Positions 1-5,944 of a DNA stretch of 5,944 nucleotides are shown here, in pieces. This DNA comes from an uncultured Muribaculaceae bacterium (GTDB taxonomy: Bacteria; Bacteroidota; Bacteroidia; Bacteroidales; Muribaculaceae). Under the pieces are notes generated by a model, which worked only from the letters and a program-made list of their open reading frames with translations, was not told where the DNA came from and searched no databases. The DNA is taken from positions 1 to 5,944 of the forward strand of contig CAJLLX010000111.1 of assembly GCA_905207535.1 (NCBI GenBank). Reading direction: 5' to 3'. The translations under genes and the position numbers were made by a program. How positions within the stretch are numbered: position 1 is the first letter of the stretch; each line of letters begins with the position of its first letter.

Positions 1-177
1 TCCCCCGGGCAGCTGCACCTCGATGACAGCCTGGCGCTCTGCAGCCGCTATATGATGCTGAAAACGGGCGATATGATAGTGCCGTGCCGCACCGGGCTGA
101 GGATAGCGCCCCGGGTGGGGGACACCGTGGCGGCTTCGCTCAACGGACATGAACTTTTGAGACTCAAAATAAGATAA
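1..177 (+). CDS. FAH-family protein, C-terminal fragment (5' end outside window)
   Basis: This is the last 58 codons of a gene that begins before the window, read in frame 1 and ending at TAA 175-177. The order of elements (SRYMMLKTGDMI, a variable stretch, then PRVGDTVAASLNGHELLRLKIR) matches the C-terminus of fumarylacetoacetate hydrolase family proteins, which normally reads 'Y-x-L-x-x-GD-x-x-x-TGTPAGVGPV-x-x-GD' followed by a short terminal strand. These are cytosolic, metal-dependent enzymes that cleave or decarboxylate beta-diketo acids in aromatic and related catabolism. The first GD (residues 23-24) and second GD (40-41) are kept with the usual spacing, but the TGTPAGVGP segment between them is replaced by PCRTGLRIAP (28-37). 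The family call is from pattern memory on a short fragment; activity is doubtful given the lost motif. It lies 69 bases upstream of porU on the same strand, so co-transcription is possible. As I recall, P. gingivalis has the same FAH-porU order. Confidence 0.55.
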   Translation, partial: SPGQLHLDDSLALCSRYMMLKTGDMIVPCRTGLRIAPRVGDTVAASLNGHELLRLKIR

Positions 178-246
178 GCTGAAACACAAAGCGCGACGGG
201 ACGCCATCACCCGGCCCCGTGCACATAAGGTATCCAACATCACTCT
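178..246 (+). other. FAH-porU intergenic spacer, no clear signal
   Basis: The spacer is 69 bases. I find no Bacteroidota -7 box (TAnnTTTG), no Shine-Dalgarno sequence ahead of the porU ATG, and no convincing terminator. The only inverted repeat I notice is a 5-bp pair (ACGGG 196-200 with CCCGT 216-220) with a 15-base loop and no T run. The lack of a terminator and the short distance make read-through from the upstream gene into porU plausible, but this is inference. Confidence 0.4.
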
Positions 247-336
247 ATGAATATTCGTACACGCTTGAAACACATACTTGTAGCCCCGGTGGCGCTGCTC
301 CTCGCCCTGCTTGCGGGAGCTCCGGCGGCCGATGCC
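247..336 (+). other. PorU Sec signal peptide
   Basis: Residues 1-30 have a basic N-region (R4, R6, K8), a hydrophobic core rich in Leu, Ala and Val (about 10-25), and a small-residue AxA site at A28-D29-A30. This predicts type I signal peptidase cleavage before A31. There is no Cys near the cleavage site, so it is not a lipoprotein signal. Export to the periplasm is required before PorU reaches the outer surface. Confidence 0.85.
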
Positions 337-3300
337 GCCTTCACCTCCGGCTATTTCGCCTCCAACTCGCGCCTGAGCACGGGCAAATGGGTGAAAATCA
401 AGATCACCGAGAGCGGCATGCACCAGATCACCGACGACGAGCTGAGAGCCATGGGATTCAGCGACCCCGAGCGAGTGGCAGTGTGCGGCTTCCCGGCCGT
501 GGGGCTCTCGGACTACCGCCTGACCGAGACCACGCCCGACGATGTGCCAGTGCTGCCGTCGGTGCGCCACAATGGCAAACTGATATTTTACGGTGAGGCC
601 GATGTGCGCCGGCGTGTGGCGCAGTCGGGCTCGCTGTCGAGCGGTGTGCGCTACCCCGTGTCGCTGACCCGCAACCACTATGCCGATTTCGGCACATATT
701 TCCTCACCGACGCCGTGGCACCGGTGGCTCCCGAGGTGATACCCATCATGGATGGCCGCTACAGCGCCGTGAGCACCGGCTACGGCATGGTGCACATGGA
801 GGAGGAGCTCGACCATTCGCATCAGCTCGGCCCCTTCTTCTTCGGGCGCAGCCTGCTCGAGGAGCCCTCGCAGACCTATAGCTTCGCGATGCCGCAGATG
901 GTGTCGGGAGGCAACGTGTACCTGCAGTTTCAGACCGCCTGCCAGGTGAGTCAGAGCAGCGCCATCTATGTCACGGCCCCTTCGGGACGCACCTCTAGCG
1001 TGTCTGTGTCGAATCTCTCGGCCGAGCACTATGTCTACAGCGGTGTGCGCTGGACCACGGTGGACCATCCGATGGCATCGGCCGACGGGCAGTATAGCCT
1101 TACTATCAGCGGCAGCCGCCTCAACAGCTGCTCTTACGGGCGTGTCGACTATGTGACCGCTACATATCAGCGATTCAACACCTTCAGCGGCCCTCAGCAG
1201 CTTGTGGTCTACGGCAATCTCAATGCTCTGAGCGGCATAGAGATACCCACCGAGAAGACCGACATCATGGTGTGGGACGTGACCGATCCCAACGCTCCGC
1301 GCAGCTTCGCCACGACACTTGTGACCCACGACGAGCCGGAAGAACCCGAGATTCCCGTGAATCCGGATCCGGAGCCCGGCGACGGCGGTGACACCGGAGG
1401 CGAAATGAACATTGGCTCGCTGATGAGTCACCGTGCCGACGGCGATCTCGGCGAGGTAGGTGGTGAAGGGGAAGGCACAGAGGAGGAGACTCCCGCCATC
1501 CGCATCTCGTCGCCCGGCTCGTTCAATCTCGGCGCGGGCACCGCAGCCTATGTGCTGAGCTTCGACCCTGATGCCGAGCTCCCCGGAGTGGAGAGCCTCG
1601 GCGAGGTAGCCAATCAGAACCTTCACTCCATGGCCACACCGCGCATGGTGATCATCGCCGCTTCCGAGTTTATGGAGGAGGCCGAGCGCCTGGCCGCCAC
1701 CCATCGCGAGCACGACGGGATGGATGTGGCCGTGGTATGTCAGGACGATATTTACAACGAATTTTCATCGGGCACACCCCACATCACCGCCCTTCGCCGC
1801 TTTGTGAAGATGCTCTACGACCGCGAGCCGGGCAAACTGAAGAGCGTGCTGCTCTTCGGCAGCGCCAGCACCGACAACCGCGATAAGGCCGGAGGCAACC
1901 GCCGGTCGTTCCGCAGCACGCATATCCCCGTGATGCTTCAGGAAGATCTGTCGCTCGCCGGCCACCGCTCCAAGAGCTTCAGCACCGATGCCTTTGTGGG
2001 TATGATGCAGGAGGATGAGGAGGATTTCGATATCTACACCGCGCACATGGACGTGAATGTGGGCCGTATCCCCGCCGACAACATCGGCGATGCCCGCTCC
2101 ACCGTCAACAAGACTGTGCACTATATCACCAACCCGCCGGCCACCCGCTCGCTCAATTCGGCCCTGCTGATGTGCGACAAGGGCGACGCCAACGGCCATA
2201 TGGCCGACGCTCTCGGCCTCGACTCGATAATCTCAGAGGTGAGCCCGTCGACCAACGTCTACAAGGCTTTCAACACCATCTTCCCCCGCAAGAGCAACAA
2301 GGCACCCGAGCTCAATCAGTATGCCGCCAACGCGCTTGTCAAGGGCGTGGCCTACTGGGCCTACAGCGGCCACAGCAAACCCGAGTCGTTTGCCGCCGAG
2401 CCCCTCTGGAGCGTGGATATGGTCAACAAGACCGACTACGAAGTGCCTCCGGTGGCAGTGTTCGCCACCTGCCGCGCGCTCTATTTCGACCATCCCGGCG
2501 GGAGCGTGGCCGAGGCGGCCCTTTTCCGCGAGCGCGGCGGCGCGATAGCCGTGATCGGCGCTCTGCGCGAGGTGTATAAGGAGAAAAATCAGGTGCTCAA
2601 CAAGGAGATAGGCCGCGCCTTCTTCTCGGCCGCCGAAGGCACCACGGTGGGCGACGTATTCCGCACGGCGCGCCGCAGTTCGGTGCCCGAAGACGAGAAT
2701 ACGAGCCGCGATCTGATCATCAATACCTTGTCGTACAACCTCGTAGGCGATCCTGAGGTGCCTGTAAGGCGTCCTCAGCTGCAGGTGAAGCTGCAGAGCG
2801 TCGACGGCGCCGACTACGATGCCGAGAGCGAGGAGGTGGCGATCGACAACTCCCGCGAAGTGGTGCTGGAAGGCGTGATCACCGACGGCACCGGTGCCGT
2901 GGTCGACAACTTTGACGGCGACATCACCCTGAGCCTCTTCGACGCCGAGCGCATAGCCAGCGTGGTGAATGTAGGCACAGGCTTTGGCGAGGATTCCTAC
3001 CTCGGTGTGGAGGTACCCTATGAGGATGAACTGATCTTCGAGGCCGTGGCCGAGGTGCAGGGCGGACATTTCACCTTCCGCAGCCATCTGCCGCGCCCCC
3101 AGCGCGAGGGCGCCAACCGCCTGACCTTCATCGCCTCCTCCGCCGACCACTCGATGCAGGCCTCGGGCGTGGTGAAAAACCTGAATGTAAGTCACGAGCA
3201 TGTGGATGTGGAGCTTACCGACGCCACAGTGCCCGAAATCACCGAGATGTATCTCGATACACCCGACTTTGAGGACGGCGACGTCACATCGGGCACTCCC

Positions 3301-3852
3301 ACCCTCTGCGCCACCGTGGCGCCCAATATCTACGGCATCGCCGGCAACAGCGCCCTGCTGGGCAAGTCGGCTTCGCTGATTCTCGACGGCGGTACGCGCT
3401 CGTTTACCGAAGTGGCGCTGGCTCTGGAGCCCGACGCACAGGGCGGAGCTTCGGTGAATGTGCCCCTGAGCGACATCTCCGACGGTCCGCACACGCTGAC
3501 CCTGAAGGTGATGAACTATGCCGGGCAGAGCACAAGCCGCTCCCTGCATTTCACCGCTGTGAATGTTGCCACCGACGCTGCGCTCACCGTGGATGAGTAT
3601 CCGGCACAGTCGGTGGCCACCATCGGCCTGGAGCACTCGATGACGGGCACTGTCAGCGGCCGCGTGGTAGTGAAAGACGGCACCGGCAGCGTGGTGTTTA
3701 CCGCCGGGGATGTAAGTTTCCCCTACAGCTGGAATCTGCGCGGCAGCGACGGCAACCTCGTGCCCGAAGGCCCTTACACCGTGGAGAGCTACGTGACCGA
3801 CGGCAGCCATTACGGCTCGGCCGCACCGGTGGAGGTGGTGGTGCGCCGCTGA
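247..3852 (+). CDS. porU: PorU, type IX secretion system C25-family sortase/peptidase
   Basis: PorU is the T9SS signal peptidase and sortase. At the cell surface, held by PorV with PorQ and PorZ, it removes the C-terminal domain of cargo proteins and attaches them to anionic LPS. The 1201-residue length fits the family. A Sec signal peptide (basic RTRLK, hydrophobic core 10-25, ADA cleavage near residue 30) supports the ATG at 247; no lipobox Cys is seen. Residues about 45-350 are the N-terminal beta region, opening with the family-typical STGKWVKIKITESGMHQIT and carrying VWDVTDPNAP before an acidic insertion (360-417). The C25 catalytic domain spans about 466-840: GRIPA at 606-610, catalytic His709 in SGHS, catalytic Cys742 in ATCR, and the closing YNLVGDP at 830-836. 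The 33-residue His-Cys spacing equals that of gingipain RgpB (His211/Cys244, from memory). Beta-rich Ig-like modules follow, then a FlgD-like end domain (about 1115-1200; WNLRGSDGNLVPEGPY). Residues beside the catalytic pair differ from the usual GHG and TCEF. Family assignment is firm; activity is inferred. Confidence 0.93.
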   Translation: MNIRTRLKHILVAPVALLLALLAGAPAADAAFTSGYFASNSRLSTGKWVKIKITESGMHQITDDELRAMGFSDPERVAVCGFPAVGLSDYRLTETTPDDVPVLPSVRHNGKLIFYGEADVRRRVAQSGSLSSGVRYPVSLTRNHYADFGTYFLTDAVAPVAPEVIPIMDGRYSAVSTGYGMVHMEEELDHSHQLGPFFFGRSLLEEPSQTYSFAMPQMVSGGNVYLQFQTACQVSQSSAIYVTAPSGRTSSVSVSNLSAEHYVYSGVRWTTVDHPMASADGQYSLTISGSRLNSCSYGRVDYVTATYQRFNTFSGPQQLVVYGNLNALSGIEIPTEKTDIMVWDVTDPNAPRSFATTLVTHDEPEEPEIPVNPDPEPGDGGDTGGEMNIGSLMSHRADGDLGEVGGEGEGTEEETPAIRISSPGSFNLGAGTAAYVLSFDPDAELPGVESLGEVANQNLHSMATPRMVIIAASEFMEEAERLAATHREHDGMDVAVVCQDDIYNEFSSGTPHITALRRFVKMLYDREPGKLKSVLLFGSASTDNRDKAGGNRRSFRSTHIPVMLQEDLSLAGHRSKSFSTDAFVGMMQEDEEDFDIYTAHMDVNVGRIPADNIGDARSTVNKTVHYITNPPATRSLNSALLMCDKGDANGHMADALGLDSIISEVSPSTNVYKAFNTIFPRKSNKAPELNQYAANALVKGVAYWAYSGHSKPESFAAEPLWSVDMVNKTDYEVPPVAVFATCRALYFDHPGGSVAEAALFRERGGAIAVIGALREVYKEKNQVLNKEIGRAFFSAAEGTTVGDVFRTARRSSVPEDENTSRDLIINTLSYNLVGDPEVPVRRPQLQVKLQSVDGADYDAESEEVAIDNSREVVLEGVITDGTGAVVDNFDGDITLSLFDAERIASVVNVGTGFGEDSYLGVEVPYEDELIFEAVAEVQGGHFTFRSHLPRPQREGANRLTFIASSADHSMQASGVVKNLNVSHEHVDVELTDATVPEITEMYLDTPDFEDGDVTSGTPTLCATVAPNIYGIAGNSALLGKSASLILDGGTRSFTEVALALEPDAQGGASVNVPLSDISDGPHTLTLKVMNYAGQSTSRSLHFTAVNVATDAALTVDEYPAQSVATIGLEHSMTGTVSGRVVVKDGTGSVVFTAGDVSFPYSWNLRGSDGNLVPEGPYTVESYVTDGSHYGSAAPVEVVVRR
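1324..1497 (+). other. Acidic low-complexity insertion within PorU
   Basis: Residues 360-417 of PorU are rich in Glu, Asp, Gly and Pro (18 acidic residues among the 57 from 361 to 417, only one Arg and no Lys). The flanks look like normal PorU: VWDVTDPNAP before and a strand-rich segment ending AAYVLSFDPD after. From memory, other PorU proteins have only a short loop here. It is therefore best read as a disordered surface loop between the N-terminal beta region and the C25 domain. The reading frame is intact, so it is not a frameshift artefact. Confidence 0.7.
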
Positions 3853-3868
3853 AATAATCGACCCTAAA

Positions 3869-3914
3869 TTGCCGCATGCTCCCTATGGTGAGGGTGCATG
3901 CGGTAACCCTTTTT
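3869..3914 (+). terminator. Hairpin and T run after porU, probable terminator
   Basis: A perfect 8-bp inverted repeat, CCGCATGC (3872-3879) with GCATGCGG (3896-3903), extends outward through a G-U pair and two T-A pairs to 3869 and 3906. Inward it continues past a T-T mismatch with CCCT (3881-3884) pairing AGGG (3891-3894) around a 6-base loop. Three C residues then separate the stem from a five-T run (3910-3914). It starts 16 bases after the porU stop, as expected for an intrinsic terminator. The interposed C residues and short T run may make it leaky, and the next gene starts only 25 bases after the T run, so it could instead act as an attenuator or mRNA-stabilising stem. Confidence 0.7.
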
Positions 3915-3939
3915 GAAATACCTTAAAACTAACAACAAT
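3915..3939 (+). promoter_or_regulatory. A-rich translation leader of the esterase gene
   Basis: The bases just before ATG 3940 are A-rich (TTAAAACTAACAACAAT) with no Shine-Dalgarno sequence. This is typical of Bacteroidota start sites, where unstructured A-rich leaders replace SD pairing. It supports ATG 3940 over the in-frame TTG at 3913. TTG use would add KYLKTNNN ahead of the signal peptide and place the start inside the T run. Confidence 0.55.
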
Positions 3940-4023
3940 ATGAACAGACTTTTGAGAGAGAACACAGTGCGCGGGCTGATGGCCGGCGGCATTGCTCTTG
4001 TGGCGGCGCTCGGCGCTCAGGCA
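3940..4023 (+). other. Esterase Sec signal peptide
   Basis: Residues 1-28 show a basic N-region (R3, R6, R11), a hydrophobic stretch of Gly, Ala, Ile, Leu and Val (12-25), and an AQA site (26-28). Cleavage before K29 would leave a mature protein beginning KVTLPKFY, where the N-terminal beta-sandwich starts. There is no Cys in the region, so this is a type I rather than a lipoprotein signal. Confidence 0.85.
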
Positions 4024-5904
4024 AAGGTGACTTTGCCCAAGTTTTACACCGACAACATGGTGGTGCAGCGCGATGCCACCCTCACCATCCCCGGCACCGC
4101 CAACCCCGGAGCCACGGTGACAGCCACCGCCGACTGGAGTGACAAGGCTAAAGCCACCGCCAAGGCCGATGCGCAGGGACGGTTCTCGCTGCAGATCCCC
4201 ACCCCGGCGGCGGGAGGCCCGTACACCATCATCGTAAGCGACGGCAGCGATGCGCCGGCAGTGTTGCAGAATGTGCTCAGCGGCGAGGTGTGGCTTTGCT
4301 CGGGCCAGAGCAACATGGAGTTCCCGATAAAAGGGTGGGGGCAGGTGATGGATGCCGACGAGGTGGTGGCCACCTCGTTTCACCCCGAGATACGCCTGCT
4401 GCAGATCAAGAAAAACACCTCGTTTGCACCGCTCGACGACGCCGAGGTGAATATGGGCGGCTGGACCGAGGCCAACCCCACGGCCATGGACTTCTCGGCC
4501 ATCGCCTATCTCTTTGCCAAGCAGATCAGCGACTCGCTGCAGGTGCCTGTGGGCGTGATCGACTCGTCGTGGGGCGGCACTCCCGCCGAGGCGTGGACCC
4601 CGTTCCCCTACCTGAAAGGTATCAAGGGCTTTGAGCCGGAGGTGGCAGCCCTGGAGCGCAGCGGATTTACCGCTGAGGGTCTGCAGGCCGACTACGAGCG
4701 CCGCTGCGCCGAGTGGGAGCAGGAGCTGCTCAAGAGCGATATCACTTTCGACAAATCCATGCTGCAGAGCGGCGACCGTTGGGCCACTATGCCGGTGCCC
4801 GGCGAGTGGGAAAACACCGTGCTGCCCGCTTTCGACGGCGTTGTTTGGACCCAGACCACAGTAGATGTGCCCGCAGCCGACGCCGACAAGGACCTGACGC
4901 TGCATTTCGGCCCCGTGGACAATGAGGATGTGACCTATTTCAACGGCACCAAGGTGGGCAGCGTGAACAGCTGGACCGATCAGCGCAACTACACCGTGCC
5001 CGGCAAGCTGGTGAAGGCGGGTGCCAACGTGCTCACCGTGCGCATCACCGACTTTGACGGCGCCGGCGGCTTCTGCGGCACCCCCGACATGTACTATGCC
5101 GAGACCGCATCGGGCAAGCGCATACCGCTGACCGGCGACTGGAGCTACACCGTGGCCGCCAATCTGCGCGACCTCGCGCCGCATCCAGTGGCCGCTCAGG
5201 GCCCGAGCTACCCGACGGTGCTCTACAACGCCATGATCAATCCGCTCAACAGCATGCCTCTGCGCGGCGTGCTGTGGTATCAGGGTTGCGCCAACGTGGG
5301 GCGCGCAGAGCAGTACGGGCCGCTGTTCCGCAACATGATCACCGCATGGCGCGAGCACTGGGGACAAAAGGAACTCCCCTTCTACTTCGTGCAGCTCGCC
5401 GGCTGGCTTAAGCCCCGCCTGGTGCAGCCCGACTCGGAGTGGGCAGCTCTGCGTCAGGCTCAGGCCGATGCGCTTGTGCTTCCCGAGACCGGCATGGCCG
5501 TGGCCATCGACCTCGGCAATCCCGGCGACATCCACCCTGTGAACAAGCAGGAGGTGGCCCGTCGGCTCGGTCTGATAGCCCTCAACCGCACGTACGACAA
5601 GCCTTGCGTGGATGCCGCTCCCGTGTGCGAGAGCGTCAAGCGCGAGGGTGACAAACTGGTGCTGAAATTCTCCGCACCGCTGGCTCCGAAGGCCGGTGTG
5701 CTCACCGGATTCATCATCGGCGACAAGGCCGGGAAATACGCCTCGGCAACGGCACGCCTCACCGCTCCCGACACCGTGGTGCTCTCGTCGCCGCTGGTGG
5801 CCGCTCCCGTGGCAGTGAAATATGCCTGGGCCGACCACCCCTTCGGCTCGCTCTACGGCGCCGCCGGTGACCTCCCCGTGGCCCCCTTCCGGAAAGCCCT
5901 CTAA
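3940..5904 (+). CDS. Secreted sialate O-acetylesterase family protein (SGNH hydrolase)
   Basis: This 654-residue protein belongs to the SASA (sialate O-acetylesterase, EC 3.1.1.53) family. It hydrolyses O-acetyl esters on sialic acids, or in some relatives on xylan or other glycans, so the exact substrate is open. A Sec signal peptide ends at AQA (residues 26-28), supporting ATG 3940. Residues 29-110 form an N-terminal beta-sandwich (NMVVQRD near its start). The SGNH domain follows: nucleophile Ser124 in SGQSNM, glycine motif SSWGGTPAEAW (209-219), WYQGCAN (446-452), and catalytic DIHP with Asp530 and His532 in GDIHPVNKQEV. A galactose-binding-like beta-sandwich (about 281-405) interrupts the catalytic domain, as in many Bacteroidales homologues. 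The C-terminal beta region ends in a family-like LYGAAGDLPVAPFR, so the gene is complete. No T9SS sorting domain or lipobox is visible, so periplasmic location is inferred. WYQGCAN replaces the common WYQGESN. It lies 87 bases after porU, behind a likely terminator. Confidence 0.92.
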   Translation: MNRLLRENTVRGLMAGGIALVAALGAQAKVTLPKFYTDNMVVQRDATLTIPGTANPGATVTATADWSDKAKATAKADAQGRFSLQIPTPAAGGPYTIIVSDGSDAPAVLQNVLSGEVWLCSGQSNMEFPIKGWGQVMDADEVVATSFHPEIRLLQIKKNTSFAPLDDAEVNMGGWTEANPTAMDFSAIAYLFAKQISDSLQVPVGVIDSSWGGTPAEAWTPFPYLKGIKGFEPEVAALERSGFTAEGLQADYERRCAEWEQELLKSDITFDKSMLQSGDRWATMPVPGEWENTVLPAFDGVVWTQTTVDVPAADADKDLTLHFGPVDNEDVTYFNGTKVGSVNSWTDQRNYTVPGKLVKAGANVLTVRITDFDGAGGFCGTPDMYYAETASGKRIPLTGDWSYTVAANLRDLAPHPVAAQGPSYPTVLYNAMINPLNSMPLRGVLWYQGCANVGRAEQYGPLFRNMITAWREHWGQKELPFYFVQLAGWLKPRLVQPDSEWAALRQAQADALVLPETGMAVAIDLGNPGDIHPVNKQEVARRLGLIALNRTYDKPCVDAAPVCESVKREGDKLVLKFSAPLAPKAGVLTGFIIGDKAGKYASATARLTAPDTVVLSSPLVAAPVAVKYAWADHPFGSLYGAAGDLPVAPFRKAL

Positions 5905-5923
5905 AGACCACAATAACCACCAA

Positions 5924-5944
5924 AAGCCGCGCATCGCGCGGCTT
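5924..5944 (+). terminator. Terminator hairpin after the esterase gene (cut by window end)
   Basis: A perfect 9-bp stem, AAGCCGCGC (5924-5932) with GCGCGGCTT (5936-5944), closes a 3-base ATC loop and begins 19 bases after the esterase stop. Two more A residues (5922-5923) would pair with T residues expected just past the window. The GC-rich stem flanked by A on the left and starting T on the right is the shape of an intrinsic, possibly bidirectional, terminator. The T run itself is not visible. Confidence 0.75.

Noticed and set aside
196..220. A short inverted repeat (ACGGG/CCCGT) between the FAH-like gene and porU, considered as a terminator
   Set aside because: The stem is only 5 bp with a 15-base loop and no following T run; it could arise by chance in GC-rich DNA.
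219..596. A + strand open frame overlapping the start of porU in another frame
   Set aside because: Its product is Arg/Pro/Gly-rich with no signal or domain, while the overlapping frame has a signal peptide and PorU motifs.
2233..3810. A 525-codon open frame on the minus strand inside porU
   Set aside because: It is another composition shadow: low-complexity His/Gly/Ala/Val translation, no domain, and complete overlap with well-supported PorU coding sequence.
3919..3926. TACCTTAA considered as a -7 promoter box for the esterase
   Set aside because: Only TAnnTT matches the Bacteroidota TAnnTTTG consensus, no TTG-type -33 element lies 19-21 bases upstream, and it would leave a leader of only about ten bases.
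3913..3939. TTG at 3913 as the esterase start
   Set aside because: It lies in the terminator T run and would add a polar KYLKTNNN stretch ahead of an already complete signal peptide; ATG 3940 with its A-rich leader is the better start.
3883..5934. A 683-codon open frame on the minus strand covering the whole esterase gene
   Set aside because: It is antisense to a gene with clear catalytic motifs. Its translation is rich in His, Gly, Arg, Val and Ala with no recognisable domain, as expected when a GC-rich gene with strong codon bias is read backwards. It also starts and ends inside flanking hairpins.
1..5944. CRISPR arrays, tRNA or rRNA genes, insertion sequences, attachment sites, or defence and other novel gene systems
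   Set aside because: Nearly all of the window is explained by three coding regions with two short gaps. I saw no direct repeats, transposase motifs, tRNA-like cloverleaf or defence domains.

Overview
The window reads as a piece of a Bacteroidota chromosome, most likely order Bacteroidales outside the Bacteroides genus. The main reason is a full-length PorU-type C25 peptidase, the sortase of the type IX secretion system (T9SS), which is essentially confined to Bacteroidota and missing from most gut Bacteroides. The absence of Shine-Dalgarno sequences and the A-rich leader before the second full gene also fit. The DNA is GC-rich by eye for this phylum. That is compatible with some Muribaculaceae or Rikenellaceae, but I cannot fix the family from this sequence alone.

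Layout, all on the + strand: (1) bases 1-177 are the last 58 codons of a gene whose C-terminus resembles the fumarylacetoacetate hydrolase (FAH) family, with its usual TGTP motif lost. (2) Bases 178-246 are a short spacer with no recognisable signal. (3) Bases 247-3852 are porU, 1201 residues, with signal peptide, N-terminal beta region, C25 caspase-like catalytic domain (His709/Cys742), Ig-like modules and a FlgD-like C-terminal domain. (4) Bases 3853-3939 are an intergenic region with a strong hairpin and a T run. (5) Bases 3940-5904 are a secreted sialate O-acetylesterase family (SGNH) enzyme of 654 residues. (6) The window ends on a perfect 9-bp stem hairpin that looks like its terminator.

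The first gene would be cytosolic. PorU would sit at the cell surface and process T9SS cargo. The esterase would be exported by Sec, probably to the periplasm, to remove acetyl groups from glycans. No functional link between the three is evident. The FAH-porU pair resembles the order I recall in Porphyromonas gingivalis (PG0025-PG0026), while the esterase takes the place where porV follows porU in that species.

I see no undescribed system here. The most notable points are an acidic low-complexity insertion in PorU, unusual residues flanking its catalytic pair, and the degenerate FAH C-terminus. Long open frames on the minus strand are composition shadows of the two real genes.
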